From Sporodiniella umbellata (taxonomy: Eukaryota; Mucoromycota; Mucoromycetes; Mucorales; Rhizopodaceae), in the NCBI GenBank assembly GCA_025677835.1, contig JAIXMR010000089.1:1-47500 (forward strand): a stretch of 47,500 nucleotides of DNA. The letters are read 5' to 3'. Below are positions 34,332 to 45,956 of this stretch, piece by piece (position 1 is the first letter of the stretch; each line of letters begins with the position of its first letter). The position numbers and the translations under genes were made by a program. The notes under the pieces are model-generated. The model saw only the letters and a program-made list of their open reading frames with translations. It was not told the origin of the DNA and did no database searches.

Positions 34332-35574
34332 ATCTAACTTTCTCTTCACCAAGAAAAAAAAAAGAAACATGTACAGTCTGGCCGCAGCAGGAATACATTT
34401 TATTGCAATAAAGAAATAAAATTAAACCAGAGAAAAGAGATTGAATAATAAGCAGTTATAGCATTATCTATTCACCTTTGGCTGGTAATATATTTTAGGT
34501 TTTGGCGCGCCTATCCGAAAACATTCGCTGTATATTCTTATAATATCAATTTAAATGATATTATTGGTACTTTGTGAGGTATCCCCGTTTTCAAAGAAGA
34601 AAAGAGATCGGTCATGAGGTTCAGATAAATCCAATCCCTGAAAGTCAGTTCACTTGCTCCTGCCCAAACACACACACAAACACACGTATATGTACATTGA
34701 CAATAGTAACTGTAAGTTTACTTGTTCTTACCTTGCACATAAAAACATATACAGCTAGTAAAATACGGTTCCAATGGATCATCGTTATCTAGCTTTTTTT
34801 TTTGTGAAACTATAAACGTTTTTTTGGCTTTTTTTTCAACTCCTTATTTAAACGTTAAAACATTCTTTCAACACAAAAAGAAATTGAAAGAGTAATTAGC
34901 TTATGTTTTGATTCAAGACGCCGTAATTGATCTACGCTTTTTTTTTTTACGGGCAAGAGTTTCAAAAACTTATTGAACAAAAAAGAGGGAAAAAATGCCG
35001 TTTTAAGGACTTGGCCCTCTATTAAGATAAAAATTACCAAGTTGATGCCTTTTGCATTTCCAAAGAAAAACGAAACGTAAATTTTTTTCTTGAAAAAAAA
35101 AAAAAAAAAAAAAAAAAGGATTCTACGTGGCAATCAATAAAGGTATCGATAGATTAGGGGGTGTTTTTTTTTTTAAGAGCGATTTCAATGCCAAAAAAAA
35201 AAAAAAAAAAAAATCTCGGTAAACAAATGTCCACTCAACATATCATAAAACCAAACAAGCTTATATTACTGCTTAAAAGCGAAAAAAGAAAAGAACTTGA
35301 GTTTTGATTTACTCTATCTGCATTGTAGTTAAAGAAATGGCTATTTTGCTCTCAAGTGACACATATCAGAAAAGGCAAATGTGAAAGATACTCAGACCTG
35401 TTCATTGTGAAAAAAAAAAAAATTCGGAGAAAGTAAACGGTAATGCAATGAAAAAGATCGAGCTTTTTGTTTTTTTTTTATTTTATTTTTCTCCTTTTTT
35501 TTCTGTTACCTTTTTTTTTTTTTTTGTTAGTAAACAACTCCTCTAAGCAAGAAGCCTTGAGCAGTATTAAGAAA
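34332..35574. other. Intergenic region between ATG101 and the zinc transporter
   Basis: Contains A20+ tracts (35093-35117 and 35192-35211), a T10 tract and a T-rich stretch (35466-35526). A frame through that T-rich stretch could encode a very hydrophobic leader, but it is homopolymer translation. The minus-strand frame at 34855 is also homopolymer-driven. Presumed promoter of the downstream gene. Confidence 0.4.
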
Positions 35575-36576
35575 ATGTCCCGGCAAGCTATTTTCGCGTA
35601 CTTGTTTCCTGGAAGTGCTATGGTAAACGCTTTATTAGCCACATCGTATATATCGATCATACCCAATCTATTACTCTATTTTGTTCCCCCCAACATTAAA
35701 CCAACTACACTAAATACATTGGCCCACTTTGCTATTGGTAAGTCCAACAGAAAGGAAGCTTATAGACACTTATTTTTTTGGTGCCTTCCAACCTCAGGGA
35801 GTTTATTGGGCGACGTTTTTATTCACTTACTACCCCACGCGTTCAGTAGCCATACACACGACGATTCTATAGAACATAACGAACAACGCAACATTTTAGT
35901 TGGCATTAGCTTGTTCACCGGTCTGTTTTTATTCTATGCTTCCGACAAATTAGTGCGAGCCCATGTGTGTGAAGGTCATGGCCACCAACATTCGGATGTC
36001 AAGGAGATTAAGGAAAACAAGAAAGGGTTGGTAGTCAAAGTTCAGGCGAGTACTTATCTGAACCTGTTGGCTGATTTCACCCATAACCTGACGGACGGTA
36101 TGGCGATGGCAGCCTCTTTTTATGCCTCGCCTGTGGTAGGCGCGACGACTACAGTGGCTGTTTTTTTTCATGAGATACCACACGAGATTAGTGATTATGC
36201 GATTTTGTTAAAGTCAGGTTTCAGTAAACGACACGCGATGCTTGCTCAGTTCACGACGGCTATCGGGGCTTATCTTGGTACACTCATTGGAATTTTTATT
36301 GAAGAGATGGCACTCTCTTTGCAAGCATCAGAAAAAAGCCATCATCATCATCATCATCATCATGGTCTTTTGGGTACTGGGCTGACATGGAGCGATCTTA
36401 CGCTCCCTCTGACAGCAGGTGGATTTATATATATTGCTACTGTAGGCGTTATGCCAGAACTACTTCAAGATAAAACAAACAAGGCCAAACATCAATCATG
36501 GAAAGAGCTGTTGGCTATGACTTTCGGTATCGGTCTGATGGCTTTCATTGCTTTGAAAGAACCTCATCACCATTAA
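35575..36576 (+). CDS. ZIP-family zinc transporter, SLC39A7/Yke4-like
   Basis: Exports zinc from the ER/Golgi lumen to the cytosol in the family. Exons 35575-35737 and 35798-36576 give 313 residues. Spliced hallmarks: FAIG|SLLGDVFIHLLPHAFSS, ADFTHNLTDGMAMAASF (TM4 metal site) and FFHEIPHEISDYAIL (TM5 site), which is the LIV-1/KE4 type. Several further hydrophobic helices are visible, with an extended His run (eight His, near codon 250) in the loop after TM5, and GGFIYIATVGVMPELLQ and PHHH at the end. The 60-nt intron is a multiple of three and has no stop, so unspliced RNA reads through with a 20-residue insert inside TM2. The start is set at MSRQAIFAYLFPG, the first Met in conserved sequence; a longer leader from about 35449 is possible. 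Confidence 0.9.
   Translation: MSRQAIFAYLFPGSAMVNALLATSYISIIPNLLLYFVPPNIKPTTLNTLAHFAIGKSNRKEAYRHLFFWCLPTSGSLLGDVFIHLLPHAFSSHTHDDSIEHNEQRNILVGISLFTGLFLFYASDKLVRAHVCEGHGHQHSDVKEIKENKKGLVVKVQASTYLNLLADFTHNLTDGMAMAASFYASPVVGATTTVAVFFHEIPHEISDYAILLKSGFSKRHAMLAQFTTAIGAYLGTLIGIFIEEMALSLQASEKSHHHHHHHHGLLGTGLTWSDLTLPLTAGGFIYIATVGVMPELLQDKTNKAKHQSWKELLAMTFGIGLMAFIALKEPHHH
36341..36364 (+). repeat. (CAT)n repeat coding a histidine run
   Basis: In-frame CAT codons in the cytosolic/lumenal loop of the ZIP transporter. His-rich loops are usual in this family and bind zinc. Confidence 0.85.
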
Positions 36577-36719
36577 AACAAAAAGACCCATTCTAATAAA
36601 TAAATAAAAAAAAAAAAGCGGCATTTAAAAACATCTTGTCCTGAGTCGGAAAACGTGCTGTAGGGCCAAACGTTGTAGGCTCAGATGAGTGACCCTTCTC
36701 TTTAATCCATAGATACACA

Positions 36720-37564
36720 ATGGTGCGTAGATAATCATAATATAAATTACAAGTAGAAGAGCATCAGTCATCAAAGAGAGTATAAATGGATGGATGGATG
36801 GAATCGATCATTTTTCTTTTGAGAAACCAAAAAAAAAAAAAAAAAAAAAACAGCCATCCACGCACATAACACACAACACACACACACACACACATTTATG
36901 TAATGACAAAGTGAATGGAAAAATTCCACAATAATTCTTATTTACCATTCCAACACTGCACTTTTTCACCCAAGACACAGTTTCCAGTGTTTTTTTTTTT
37001 TCAAAAGAAAAAAATAAAAGGAAAACGTACGATTGCTCTCTGAGACCTACAGCATTCAAGTCAAAAAGTGAACGACTGACACTACCATCTGACTGACTCG
37101 ATGCTCTTTACTTGTATCGATAGTTATAGAAGATAAAACTAATGTATGTTTGAAATGGTATTTTGTTATTTTAGGCCGACGCATCTGTCACCATTCGCAC
37201 TCGCAAGTTCCTTACCAACCGTTTGCTCCAACGTAAGCAGATGGTGGTTGACGTTATCCACCCTGGACTTGCCAACGTTTCCAAAGATGAACTCCGTAGC
37301 AAGATTGCCAAGATGTACAAGTCTGAAAAAGAAATTGTTTCTGTCTTTGGTTTCAAAACCCACTTTGGTGGTGGAAAGACCACAGGTTTCGCTTTGATCT
37401 ACGACAACTTGGAAGCCTTAAAGAAATTTGAGCCTAGACATCGTCTTGTTCGTTACGGTCTTGCTGAAGCTCCCAAGGGTGGCCGTAAACAACGCAAAGA
37501 AAAGAAGAACCGCGAGAAGAAGTTCCGTGGTGTCAAGAAGACCAAGAAGACCAGAAAGGAATAA
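36720..37564 (+). CDS. RPS24: 40S ribosomal protein eS24
   Basis: Small-subunit protein. The main exon, 37175-37564, encodes [60 protein letters not shown] and a basic tail ending KKTRKE, the full protein lacking only the initiator Met. A first exon of just ATG at 36720-36722 followed by GTGCGT would give a 452-nt intron and a 130-residue protein. The same ATG-only exon design is certain in the PSMA1 gene in this window. Closer ATG-GT candidates would need introns under 20 nt. The intron holds a poly(A) and a CA microsatellite. Main exon is certain, first exon is a proposal. AATAAA follows immediately after the stop. Confidence 0.85.
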
Positions 37565-39083
37565 ATACTTTAAAAACAAAATATATAGCGATGTATATTT
37601 ATACTCTCAGTTATCCCAATCTCTCTCTTTTTTTTTTTTTTTTTTGTATATACTCTAAATAACAGAGAAATCAATTTTATTATAAAAAAAGAAAAATATC
37701 GGATGTGCCTGTATAACAATGGACCATTAGAAAAATGAGATTGTTTACAGTGATTGATCAAAACAAAACTCAGATAGATACTATTGACTCCATGTGTGAC
37801 ATGAGTGTTTAGTAGGCGTGGGCGATCACTTTTCTAAAGCGAGAGTTGTTCTTTGAAACCTGATAAAACCCCCCGGTTATCAAAAAGGCGAAAAAAAAAA
37901 AAAAGGAAGGTTCATATCTATAGTGTGTATAGCCAGAGGATCGACATGTTTACTATTTTTTGGTAATAGACTAAATTAATAATTAAAATTGAAAAAGCCA
38001 AGGCTTTATGCTTGGCTTCTAGACTCCTTGATCGTTGTTTTTACATATTACTCTTTGTGACTCTTTTAAAAGGCAGATTGTTTCAAGGGATATATAGATG
38101 GATTAATGTAAAAACGTCTAGGTTGAGTTCTGAAGCAGTTTATATGATCTGGAGGGGGTGCTAACAGAAATGCAAACTCTATGAGTCATCACATAAAGTG
38201 GCCAAGTCAAGACGATGCAGGCCCTCTTTATTTACATACAAAAAAAAAAAAAAATACAGATATGGCTAGTTACAAACCAGAAAAACTCAGATAGAATTCT
38301 AGATGGCAAACCAATATGAATTTATACAGAAAAAGGCAGCTCAGAAAGGAGACAACAAGTCATTCTACAAATCATTATTTTTATTATTTTGTTTGCAGAA
38401 AAAAAAAAAAAAGAGAGTTTAATTGTAAAGTTGTAACATAGAAGAGTGCATCAACAGATAAGAAAAAACCTTTTAACCAAATCAGGATTATTGGTTGATA
38501 AAAAGAGCTCTAGTCTAAAAAAGAAAAGGGCAGAAGATTGTGCATTTTTGAAACATCAAGGGCCCATCGCTTCTGGTCATTACGTATCAATAGAGTTGTT
38601 TATGTATGACAAGAGATGCAAACGAAATAGAAAATGCTAACAAAAAAGCCAGGATTCTTTTTAATCACCCAAAAAAAAAAAAAAAAAAAAAAAGCAGTCT
38701 TTATTTCAAAAAGGCCCTTATTTTAAATACTTATTCCCCCTTACGATGCTTTGGTCAAAATCATTTACAATGAAATAAAAAGAAGGGTGGGTGGTACATA
38801 CATTTTCTGCAAGTCGATCATCACTCAAGGACTGCGTAACAGTTCTACCCGTCTAAAAAAGGAAACCCGCTATGAACCTTAAGTATACTAAAATTTAGGT
38901 GGACTTTATTCATTTAGACCAAAAAAGATGAATGAACGTGTATATATTTTACAAAAGGGAGTGGATTGTGTTGGGTTGGGGGGGAAGGTATGAGAACGTA
39001 TGTATATATATATATATGTGTGTGTATGTGTGTGTGTAATATATAATTTGGGAGGGGGTTGTGTGCGATGATGAGTAGATAGA
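37565..39083. other. Non-coding interval between eS24 and the acetyltransferase
   Basis: Contains T20 (37628-37646), A14, A25 (38670-38694) and a G9-rich stretch before a TATATA/TGTG microsatellite (39000-39045). The 64-codon frame at 38446 (+) is Lys-rich and unrecognised. Terminators of eS24 and of the minus-strand GNAT gene must lie here. Confidence 0.4.
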
Positions 39084-39893
39084 TTATTCAGAAGCTCTTC
39101 TACCGGGTCTGATTTGAAGGGGTTCAGGCACGCCTCGATGAATAGGCATGCGTACCATCAAGGCTACAGGAGAATCGGCGATAAAGACGGTGGCCTGTAC
39201 CTGAAATCCGAAATTTTCAAAGAACTGAACACTCGTGGGATCTGTGGCTTCTACGTAAACAGGATGCTTTGCTTCATCTGCCTTATTAAGAACGTAGAGT
39301 ACGAGAGCAGAACCATACCCTTTGCGTTGTTCATGAGGCAAGACACCAACGTAGCCAATGGTGATAAACTGACGATGACCGGCCATTAACTTACGCTTTG
39401 TCTTTTCACAACTTGGCGCTACACGCGTTACAGCTCTGAGAGCGGATGTCCAACCGATCAAACGAGCCAATCGAAAGGTATTGAGCATTCTTGGCCAAGG
39501 GTTGCCATGAGGGTTATTTGTCCATAACAAGACACCTTTGCAGCCTTCGACTTGTAAGGCAAAGTCTCTACTTTGAAGAGAGGATGTATCGATCATGTGT
39601 TTGAAAAGTGTACTGAGACAATCTCGGTATTTTTGTTGGTCTAAACCTCGGATGCACCATTCGATAATTTGGTTATCATAATAGGCTTCTGTTAATGAGT
39701 TGGAGGCTTCTTTAAAAGCACCTTTGAGCAAAAAGAAGTAAAGTTAATTTTTCTGAGCAATTGTATGTTTTTTTTTTAAAAAAAAATATTTACCCTTTAT
39801 AACAGGCCTGATATTAACAGAATGTTGGTTTACATTCACTGATAGTTTACGACAGATTTTACGAGCAGAGGATGGAGCAGCTAGCATTGACAT
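39084..39893 (-). CDS. GNAT-family N-acetyltransferase
   Basis: Exons 39893-39794 and 39721-39084 give 245 residues. The acetyl-CoA site is seen as IGYVGVLPHEQRKGYGSALV (motif A, QRKGYG), with the following helix LYVLNKADEAKHPVYVEATD and the C-terminal PTSVQFFENFGFQVQATVFI. Overall layout (N-terminal AYYDNQIIEWCIRGL, C-terminal NFGFQ) is that of the uncharacterised fungal GNATs with an extended N-terminal half. The N-terminus MSMLAAPSSARKICRKLSVN is basic and could be a targeting signal or ordinary. Substrate unknown. The intron contains a T10A10 palindrome (39768-39787). Confidence 0.88.
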
Positions 39894-40285
39894 TGATTGT
39901 GTGTTAAAGAAAAAATAAAAAATAAAATTGTATAAGAAAAGGGAGGAAAAGAAAGATCTCTCTTTTTATACAACAATAAAAAAAAAATTTTTCCTGAAAA
40001 AAAAAAAAAAAAAAAAAAAAAGATCGCCCTCTTCATCCGAAGTGGGCTAGAACCTAACAAAAAAGATAGTTCTATATGTAAGATACTACGGGAAGAAAAC
40101 ATTTCTGCTCCGGTTCAAAAAAAAAAAAAAAAAAAGCTATTTTTATAGTGGGAATCTCCTTATTTGATCGGTTCCTTTCAGAAATAAATAAATGTCAAAG
40201 AAAAAAAACAGTGAGAATAGCTGATTTCTGCTCCAAAAGATTTTAGAGTTTTAATGCAGAACTAGGCGATAGATGCGCTTTTTTC

Positions 40286-40306
40286 CTCTCTCTCTCTCTC
40301 TCTCTC
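40286..40306. repeat. (CT)n microsatellite
   Basis: About ten uninterrupted CT units in non-coding DNA. Confidence 0.95.
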
Positions 40307-40344
40307 CCCTATATCCTTGGGATTTAAAGAGGGATATAGGAAAG

Positions 40345-40372
<28 letters not shown>
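40345..40372. repeat. (AC)n microsatellite, 14 units
   Basis: Uninterrupted dinucleotide run, 38 bp from the CT microsatellite. Confidence 0.95.
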
Positions 40373-40375
<3 letters not shown>

Positions 40376-41418
40376 GAAACTCCTCTATTTTTATTTTTAA
40401 AACAAAAAGAATAGTTAAAAATAAACAGTACAGAAAAACACGAGATAAGTAACACCGTTGTTAAGACAGTTTCCCTTGCTACCATTAGAAAAAGGCGTAC
40501 TAAAAAGTAGCAGGTAGATCTTGGTTTGCATTCTTGGTTTAGAGCATATGCATTCTAGTTCCAAACTAAGACTAGATTAGCTAGGAGTTGATTCTTCTTG
40601 GCAGTTCGTTTGTGTCCTTTTGTAATAAAAAAAGAGGAATAGAGAGTCTAGACAATGCAATAGAGTATTACCAGTGTGTGATTTAATTCAGCTTAGAGTC
40701 TTAATTTTTACGAATCTCTAAACAACCATCTTTTTTTTTTTTTCTTATTTTTTCTTCACAATCTCCCTTAAAAAAAGACGGGACTTCCGATAACTTTAAT
40801 TACATACACGCCTCTTTTTTTTTGGGGGGGGTCTAAGAAAGTCCTCTGCATAATTTCATAGAACCCACATCTGCTTTAGACAAACAGAGTTTTTTATTTA
40901 CAAAGAGGTCTGGTCAAATAGAGAGGAGAAAAAAAAAGCCTGGACTTTTTGTTACTGATTTTATCTTTAAAGAATCACGCCAATATAATTTTTCTCAAGA
41001 GTAGTCATCTAGAAAAATGATTTGCACAGACCATCGGGGGTTCTTTTTTTTTTTGGGGGGAATAAAGTTTCACTTGTCATTTGTCCTACGAACCAATCAG
41101 ACGTTGTAGAGACAAAGGACTGCGGTTAAAAATTCAATTCTCTATCGACAGCCTACTGTTAGTGTCAAACCAGAAAAAGGGAGGTGAATGGTTTGTTGTT
41201 ATGCCAAATGAAATCAGTTTCTTCTGTTTATTTAAAAAAAAAATTCAATTTGTTTCAAAAAGGTGAAAAATCAACATATACATTGTCCATGTCCCCTAAA
41301 AACAACAAAAAGGCAAGGATGCAGACAATCGAATGATTTAGATTGCACCCTTTCTTTCGTTCCGTACTTAAAACTTTCCATAGGAGGACACGTTATAAAA
41401 AAACGAAAAAGCAAAGAA

Positions 41419-41421
<3 letters not shown>

Positions 41422-41451
<30 letters not shown>
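41422..41451. repeat. (CT)n microsatellite, 15 units
   Basis: Uninterrupted run; the Ser-Leu and Arg-Glu stretches of overlapping frames derive from it. Confidence 0.95.
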
Positions 41452-41454
<3 letters not shown>

Positions 41455-42846
41455 TCTAGATACTCTGTCTCGTTTTTTTGTATAACATTGGAAAGAAACC
41501 ATACTTCTTTTGTGTAGCCAACATGGAAGAATCTAGTGCGTATTTTTTTTTTCTGTTTGTTTGTAAAGTATCCTTGTCTTTTTATTGTCGTAAAAAGATT
41601 TTCATACATCTTCTTTGATATTTCAAAAAAGAATGGAAGCGAACCCAAAAGAAAAGTTATAAAGAAAACCACCAAGTGAACCTTTATTTGTGTTTTTTTT
41701 TTTTTTTTAAACAGATAGAACAAAGATGTAGATTGAACCAGACCATGAAGAGTAGAACTTGCCCATAAACGAGCTAGTTTGATCCAAAAAAAGATGTGGA
41801 ATTGAAATTAACTAAGGTAAACCTTTAATACACTTCTTGACGATAGATATATAAATGCAACCATTGCTTCCTATCCAGAGAAAAGCAAAGGTGCATAGAA
41901 ATGACGACAGTGCTTTCAAGTATGGCTTGGTCAAGACACCAACTCTTTTTACTCTGGTTTGATGAAACGGTATTTGTACCCCTTTCCTTTATTTTTAAGG
42001 TACTCTAACAAAAGAAAGATCTGTAAGAATTACACACATGTACATTTTAACAACTTGTCATCACAGATACTATTTTTTTTAAAAAAAAAAAAAAAAAAAT
42101 AAAAATAAAAATAAAAATAAAGCCAACTGTTGTCTAAAATATGATATTTCTGTTTACACTGGATTTTTTTTTTTTTTTTTTTTTGGAGTTATTTATTGAA
42201 AACAGGAGTCTTCATTTTAAACGAGTTGATGAGGGGGGGGGGGTGAGTTATACTCATCATCATAAAAAAAAAAAAAAAAAAAACTCTATCCGTATCAAAC
42301 GCATTCATAGATAGAAAAGATGGGTCTCGCCTGATCAACGGACTCGAGTCGATCAAATGATAATCCTCTCTCGGATGAATATTCTAACTCGGATATAAGT
42401 TAGAGTACACAGGACCTAAAGAGAGACCTCCCAAAGAAGGAATACTTTTATTCCTTGATCTTAGCTTGGAAAAAAAAAAAGGAGGAGGAGGAGGACCTAT
42501 CCCAGTTGTAGCCTTATCAAGCACACATAGATATTCAATTGTAGTAAAGAATGACCATCGCCCTTTGATTGGCAACGGATAAATATTGAGTAGTGTCTAT
42601 GCATTAGAAAGGAGGGTTTGTTTTAAAATCATGATGCGCTAAGACTTTTTTTCACAGAGCGAGCAAGATTTGAGAAAAGGGAACGAGCGATTGCATTTGT
42701 TTACGTTTATTTTCATTTCGTCTTTATGCAGCATGATAACATATAATAATAATAATAATAACTAGAAGAAAGCGAATCGACAGACAAAATAGATAGGTAT
42801 ATAGATGAAAAGATGAAAAACACAACAAGAGAATGAATGAAGGAGT

Positions 42847-42872
42847 ATCTATATATATATATATATATATAT
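42847..42872. repeat. (AT)n microsatellite
   Basis: About 13 units of alternating AT in non-coding DNA. Confidence 0.9.
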
Positions 42873-42959
42873 GGAGCTGTGCACGTATCGGTTTTTAGAA
42901 TAAAAATGAGGGTAAAATAGGTCAAGATGCGAATAGGTTTAAGTGAAGGGGGGGAGTTT

Positions 42960-42994
<35 letters not shown>

Positions 42995-43111
42995 TAAAAT
43001 TGAGCGCGTTGGGGTATGCCGATATTTTTATGCGTGTATATAAATGTATATATGTGAAAGTATTAATATGTTTTACGAGGGAAAGAAAAAAACGAGTAGT
43101 AATAGTTGTGC

Positions 43112-43113
<2 letters not shown>

Positions 43114-43148
<35 letters not shown>
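43114..43148. repeat. Poly(dT) tract, about 35 bases
   Basis: Longest homopolymer in the window, 56 bp downstream of the bZIP stop codon on the other strand (where it reads as poly(dA)). Confidence 0.9.
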
Positions 43149-43151
<3 letters not shown>

Positions 43152-43203
43152 TTGGGCCCCTTTTTTGGAGGAGCCAATTTTTTTTTTTTTTTTTTATCTC
43201 TTT

Positions 43204-43760
43204 TTACAGTGAGTCTTCGAAATCACTATGGGAGAGATCAAGCATAGAGTTGTAATGATAGCCATCTAGACGGTCTGACTGCTTGTCCATCCATTTCTTG
43301 AGCATTTTCCTGGCTTCCATTTTACCTCTCAGCTTATCCGAAGTGGATTTTAGTCGTTCGTTTTCTTGTCTGAGCTCTTGTAGTTGACGCTCCAACACAG
43401 CGTGGTGCTCTGATAGCTGACGTATAGCATGTTTCATTTCGTTTTGTTGCAAACTTTTTTTTTACGGTATTTAGCAGAAGCCGTTTTGTTCCTTTGTCGC
43501 CTTTCTTCCATTGTCAGCGGACTGTGCTCTTCTTCAAAATCTTCTTCTTCCGAATGTCTTTTATAGAATGAATTGAATTGGACAGAAGAGAATGAGTTTG
43601 GAGAAGAGGGCTCAGAAGCGGGCGGCGATCTGAATAAGGGATACATGGAGTTTCTTTTCATTGCAGGCACTTTGTGATGTATGGGCTCATGATTATAAGG
43701 TTTTGATATAATAGATGAGATAGACATTAATTTCCCCGGGTTATCATGATTGGACTGCAT
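43204..43760 (-). CDS. bZIP transcription factor, frame broken at an A9 tract
   Basis: Frame 1 starts at 43760 (MQSNHDNPGKLMSISSIISK). It has a Ser/Pro-rich, acidic N-terminal half and reads into a bZIP basic region (MEERRQRNKTASAKYRKKK). The continuation (LQQNEMKHAIRQLSEHHAVL, ERQLQELRQENERLKSTSDK, then a C-terminal KMLKKWMDKQSDRLDGYH) lies in the frame shifted by one base and runs to the stop at 43204. One additional A in the tract at 43455-43463 would join the two halves into a basic region followed by a leucine zipper. No intron with proper ends and phase repairs it. Either a sequence error, a real mutation or slippage. DNA-binding Asn and Arg (NKTASAKYR) are present. Confidence 0.8.
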
Positions 43761-43854
43761 AGTTGGAGTTATTTGTTTTTTTATGAAAAATAGGTTTTTA
43801 AAAAATAGAAAAAAAAAAAAAAAAAAAAAAAGAGGGGAAATGGAAATAACAGCC

Positions 43855-43893
<39 letters not shown>

Positions 43894-44813
43894 GATAAGC
43901 AGACGTGTAAGTCAATTATTGTTTTTTGATGTTTGACGGAACTAGCATTTTTTTTTTTATGGATTGAAAAAGGAAAGCAAAGGCTACACTTTTCCATAAA
44001 AGAGAATTTGTATTTTGGCGAGAACTGATACTTTTCTCATCCTGCATAAGAAATGCAGTAATAAATATGATCATAAATGTCGAAAAACTAGACTTGACAA
44101 AGCATCTTTATGTTTTAAAGAAAAGTGACACACTGTTTTATAGTATTACACCATTGCTTCCTTTTTTTTTTTTTTTTTTTTTTTTTTGGTTTCTTATTAC
44201 TGCCTTTTTTAAAACACTTTTGTTTTACCATCGGTTTGTGATCTTAGCTTTATTATTTTCATTCTATCTTGCTCATGACCTTCCAAGTTCTACGCTTTAC
44301 ACACGTGGGAAGAGAAGAAGAGTCTTTTTATTCCTAAGGTTAACTGCAGTTGCATTCAAATCTTTTCCATTCATTAATACTCTACAAGAAGTTTGCATTC
44401 AAATATTCTTTTGCTCTTCAGCTATGTTCTTTTTAAGAAAGAAATAAGAGAGAAAGACTACGACTTGATTACTTTTTTAGGTGAATGTACAGTAGATCTC
44501 GATATCCGTTCTTTTTGACTTGTTGCTTTTTTTTTTTTTAAAAAAAAAAAAAATTTGCTATAAATAATGACTAGATTCATACTTTCAACTTGATTCTTCT
44601 ACCCCTTTCTTTTTTTTTTTTTTTTTTTTTCACTGTCTTGCCTGTACTTGAAAAAAGAACTGGACAATGTCTTTTATTTACTCAAATGGCTGTATACTTT
44701 GCGTAAAGTGACATTTGGCGTACATAACTAAAAAAAAAAAAAAAATAATAATAATATTAAGGACAGGAGGCGGGTAGAAGCACAAGTTGATGCGTATATA
44801 GTATATTCAACCT

Positions 44814-44849
<36 letters not shown>

Positions 44850-45901
44850 GCTCCTAAAATGACATACATATGGAAATGGTTCTACGCGATTTTTTTTTTT
44901 TCTGTATAAGAATAAATATGCAAAAACGCATTATTCTCTTATACGGAACACTGGGTTTCAGGAATGCTAAACCACTCTTATTTATGTTGCAAAAAAAAAA
45001 AAAAAAGAAACATGCTATGGTTCAAACGAATCCTTTGTTTTGGTTATTCTTATTTTTTAGTTCAAGCTTTTCTTTATATATTCATGTATACATCTCTTTC
45101 TAGCTTCATTTCAAATCAAAACCAGTATAGATCGATACGAGCCTAATTAGACTGATTGATTTAATAGATAAACATAACGTCCGTAAGCTTGTATTGTTTT
45201 TAGAGCATCTTTAATTCTACCCCCCCCCCTTTTTTTTTTTTTAAAAAAAAGCGACCTAAAAACCTAAAAATAGACCTTTTTAATAGGTACTCTCATTTTT
45301 AACTTTTTGTTTATGATTATGCTAAAATAATAATAATCGTAATCAAGTCGCGAGTGAACCCGGTGATAGCCTTTAAAAAAAAAAATCAACATAAAATGCG
45401 ATGTGCATTCAAGAGAAAGAAATGCAGAGAGTAAAGTTAAGAAGTATCCATTACACTGTTTGTTGATAATGATCTATATGAATTGACAGATGGGTAGGTT
45501 AAAAAGATAGAGAAAAAAACGATTTTTATTTTTGGTGGGAGATATCCAGGAAAATGTACACTAGTGATTATACGACTTTATTACGATTGATTTCACCATT
45601 TCTTATATTTGTTATTTATAGGTGAGTTTGAAACATGGGATAAACAAAAAGCAATGAGCGACTCTTATTACTAAAGCGATCAGAAAAAAATAAAACGACA
45701 AGTGCCTTTAAGATGACCCGATCTGTTGTCTACGCTAGATCCAAACAACGTCTTGATTGAAAGGGAAACCCACCCGAAAAACGTGTCCAATGGACGGTGT
45801 GTCTCTTGACGGATTTGGAATTTCGAAATAACGTCACTTGTGGAGAGGTGTGTGCCTATCATTTTGTAGGCCGCGCGTTCCTCACGCAAGCGTATGTCTC
45901 T

Positions 45902-45932
<31 letters not shown>

Positions 45933-45956
45933 CCCTTTACTATTTATAATTAAACC
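43761..45956. other. Low-complexity interval between bZIP and PSMA1
   Basis: Contains A24 (43810-43831), (AT)n at 43859-43890, T26 (44161-44187), T13A14 (44527-44553), T24 (44611-44630 region), T33 (44816-44848), C9T13A8 (45220-45250) and T28 (45905-45932). The frame at 44067-44447 is hydrophobic from translated T tracts and unsupported, as are 44870, 44964 and 45680 (-). Confidence 0.45.
43859..43890. repeat. (AT)n microsatellite, about 16 units
   Basis: Uninterrupted AT run about 100 bp upstream of the bZIP start. Confidence 0.9.

Larger units (their letters stand above)
39894..43203. other. Long low-complexity interval
   Basis: No gene is supported. It holds many homopolymers (A29 at 39996-40021, T27 near 42965-42990, T35 at 43114-43148), CT and CA microsatellites, a T8A19 palindrome (42073-42099), a G9 run (42232-42241) and TA repeats. 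The minus-strand frame at 42384-42575 contains a Pro run and might be an exon, but has no family match; the frames at 41081, 41263 and 41271 are repeat-driven. Confidence 0.45.

Noticed and set aside
35449..35574. Hydrophobic leader before the ZIP transporter as a signal peptide
   Set aside because: It is translated from a long T-rich tract, in a different frame from the ATG at 35449; a later Met starts conserved sequence. Left open, not called.
39114..39389. Plus-strand frame of 91 codons
   Set aside because: Antisense of the GNAT catalytic domain.
41271..41723. 150-codon minus-strand frame with Arg-Glu repeat
   Set aside because: Built on a CT microsatellite and poly(A); no flanking conserved sequence.
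43455..43502. GTAAAA...GTCAG-like intron that might explain the bZIP frame break
   Set aside because: Removing it does not restore the frame and would delete part of the zipper's first heptads.
44067..44447. 126-codon hydrophobic plus-strand frame
   Set aside because: The Phe run is a translated T26 tract; AT-rich chance frame with no family resemblance.
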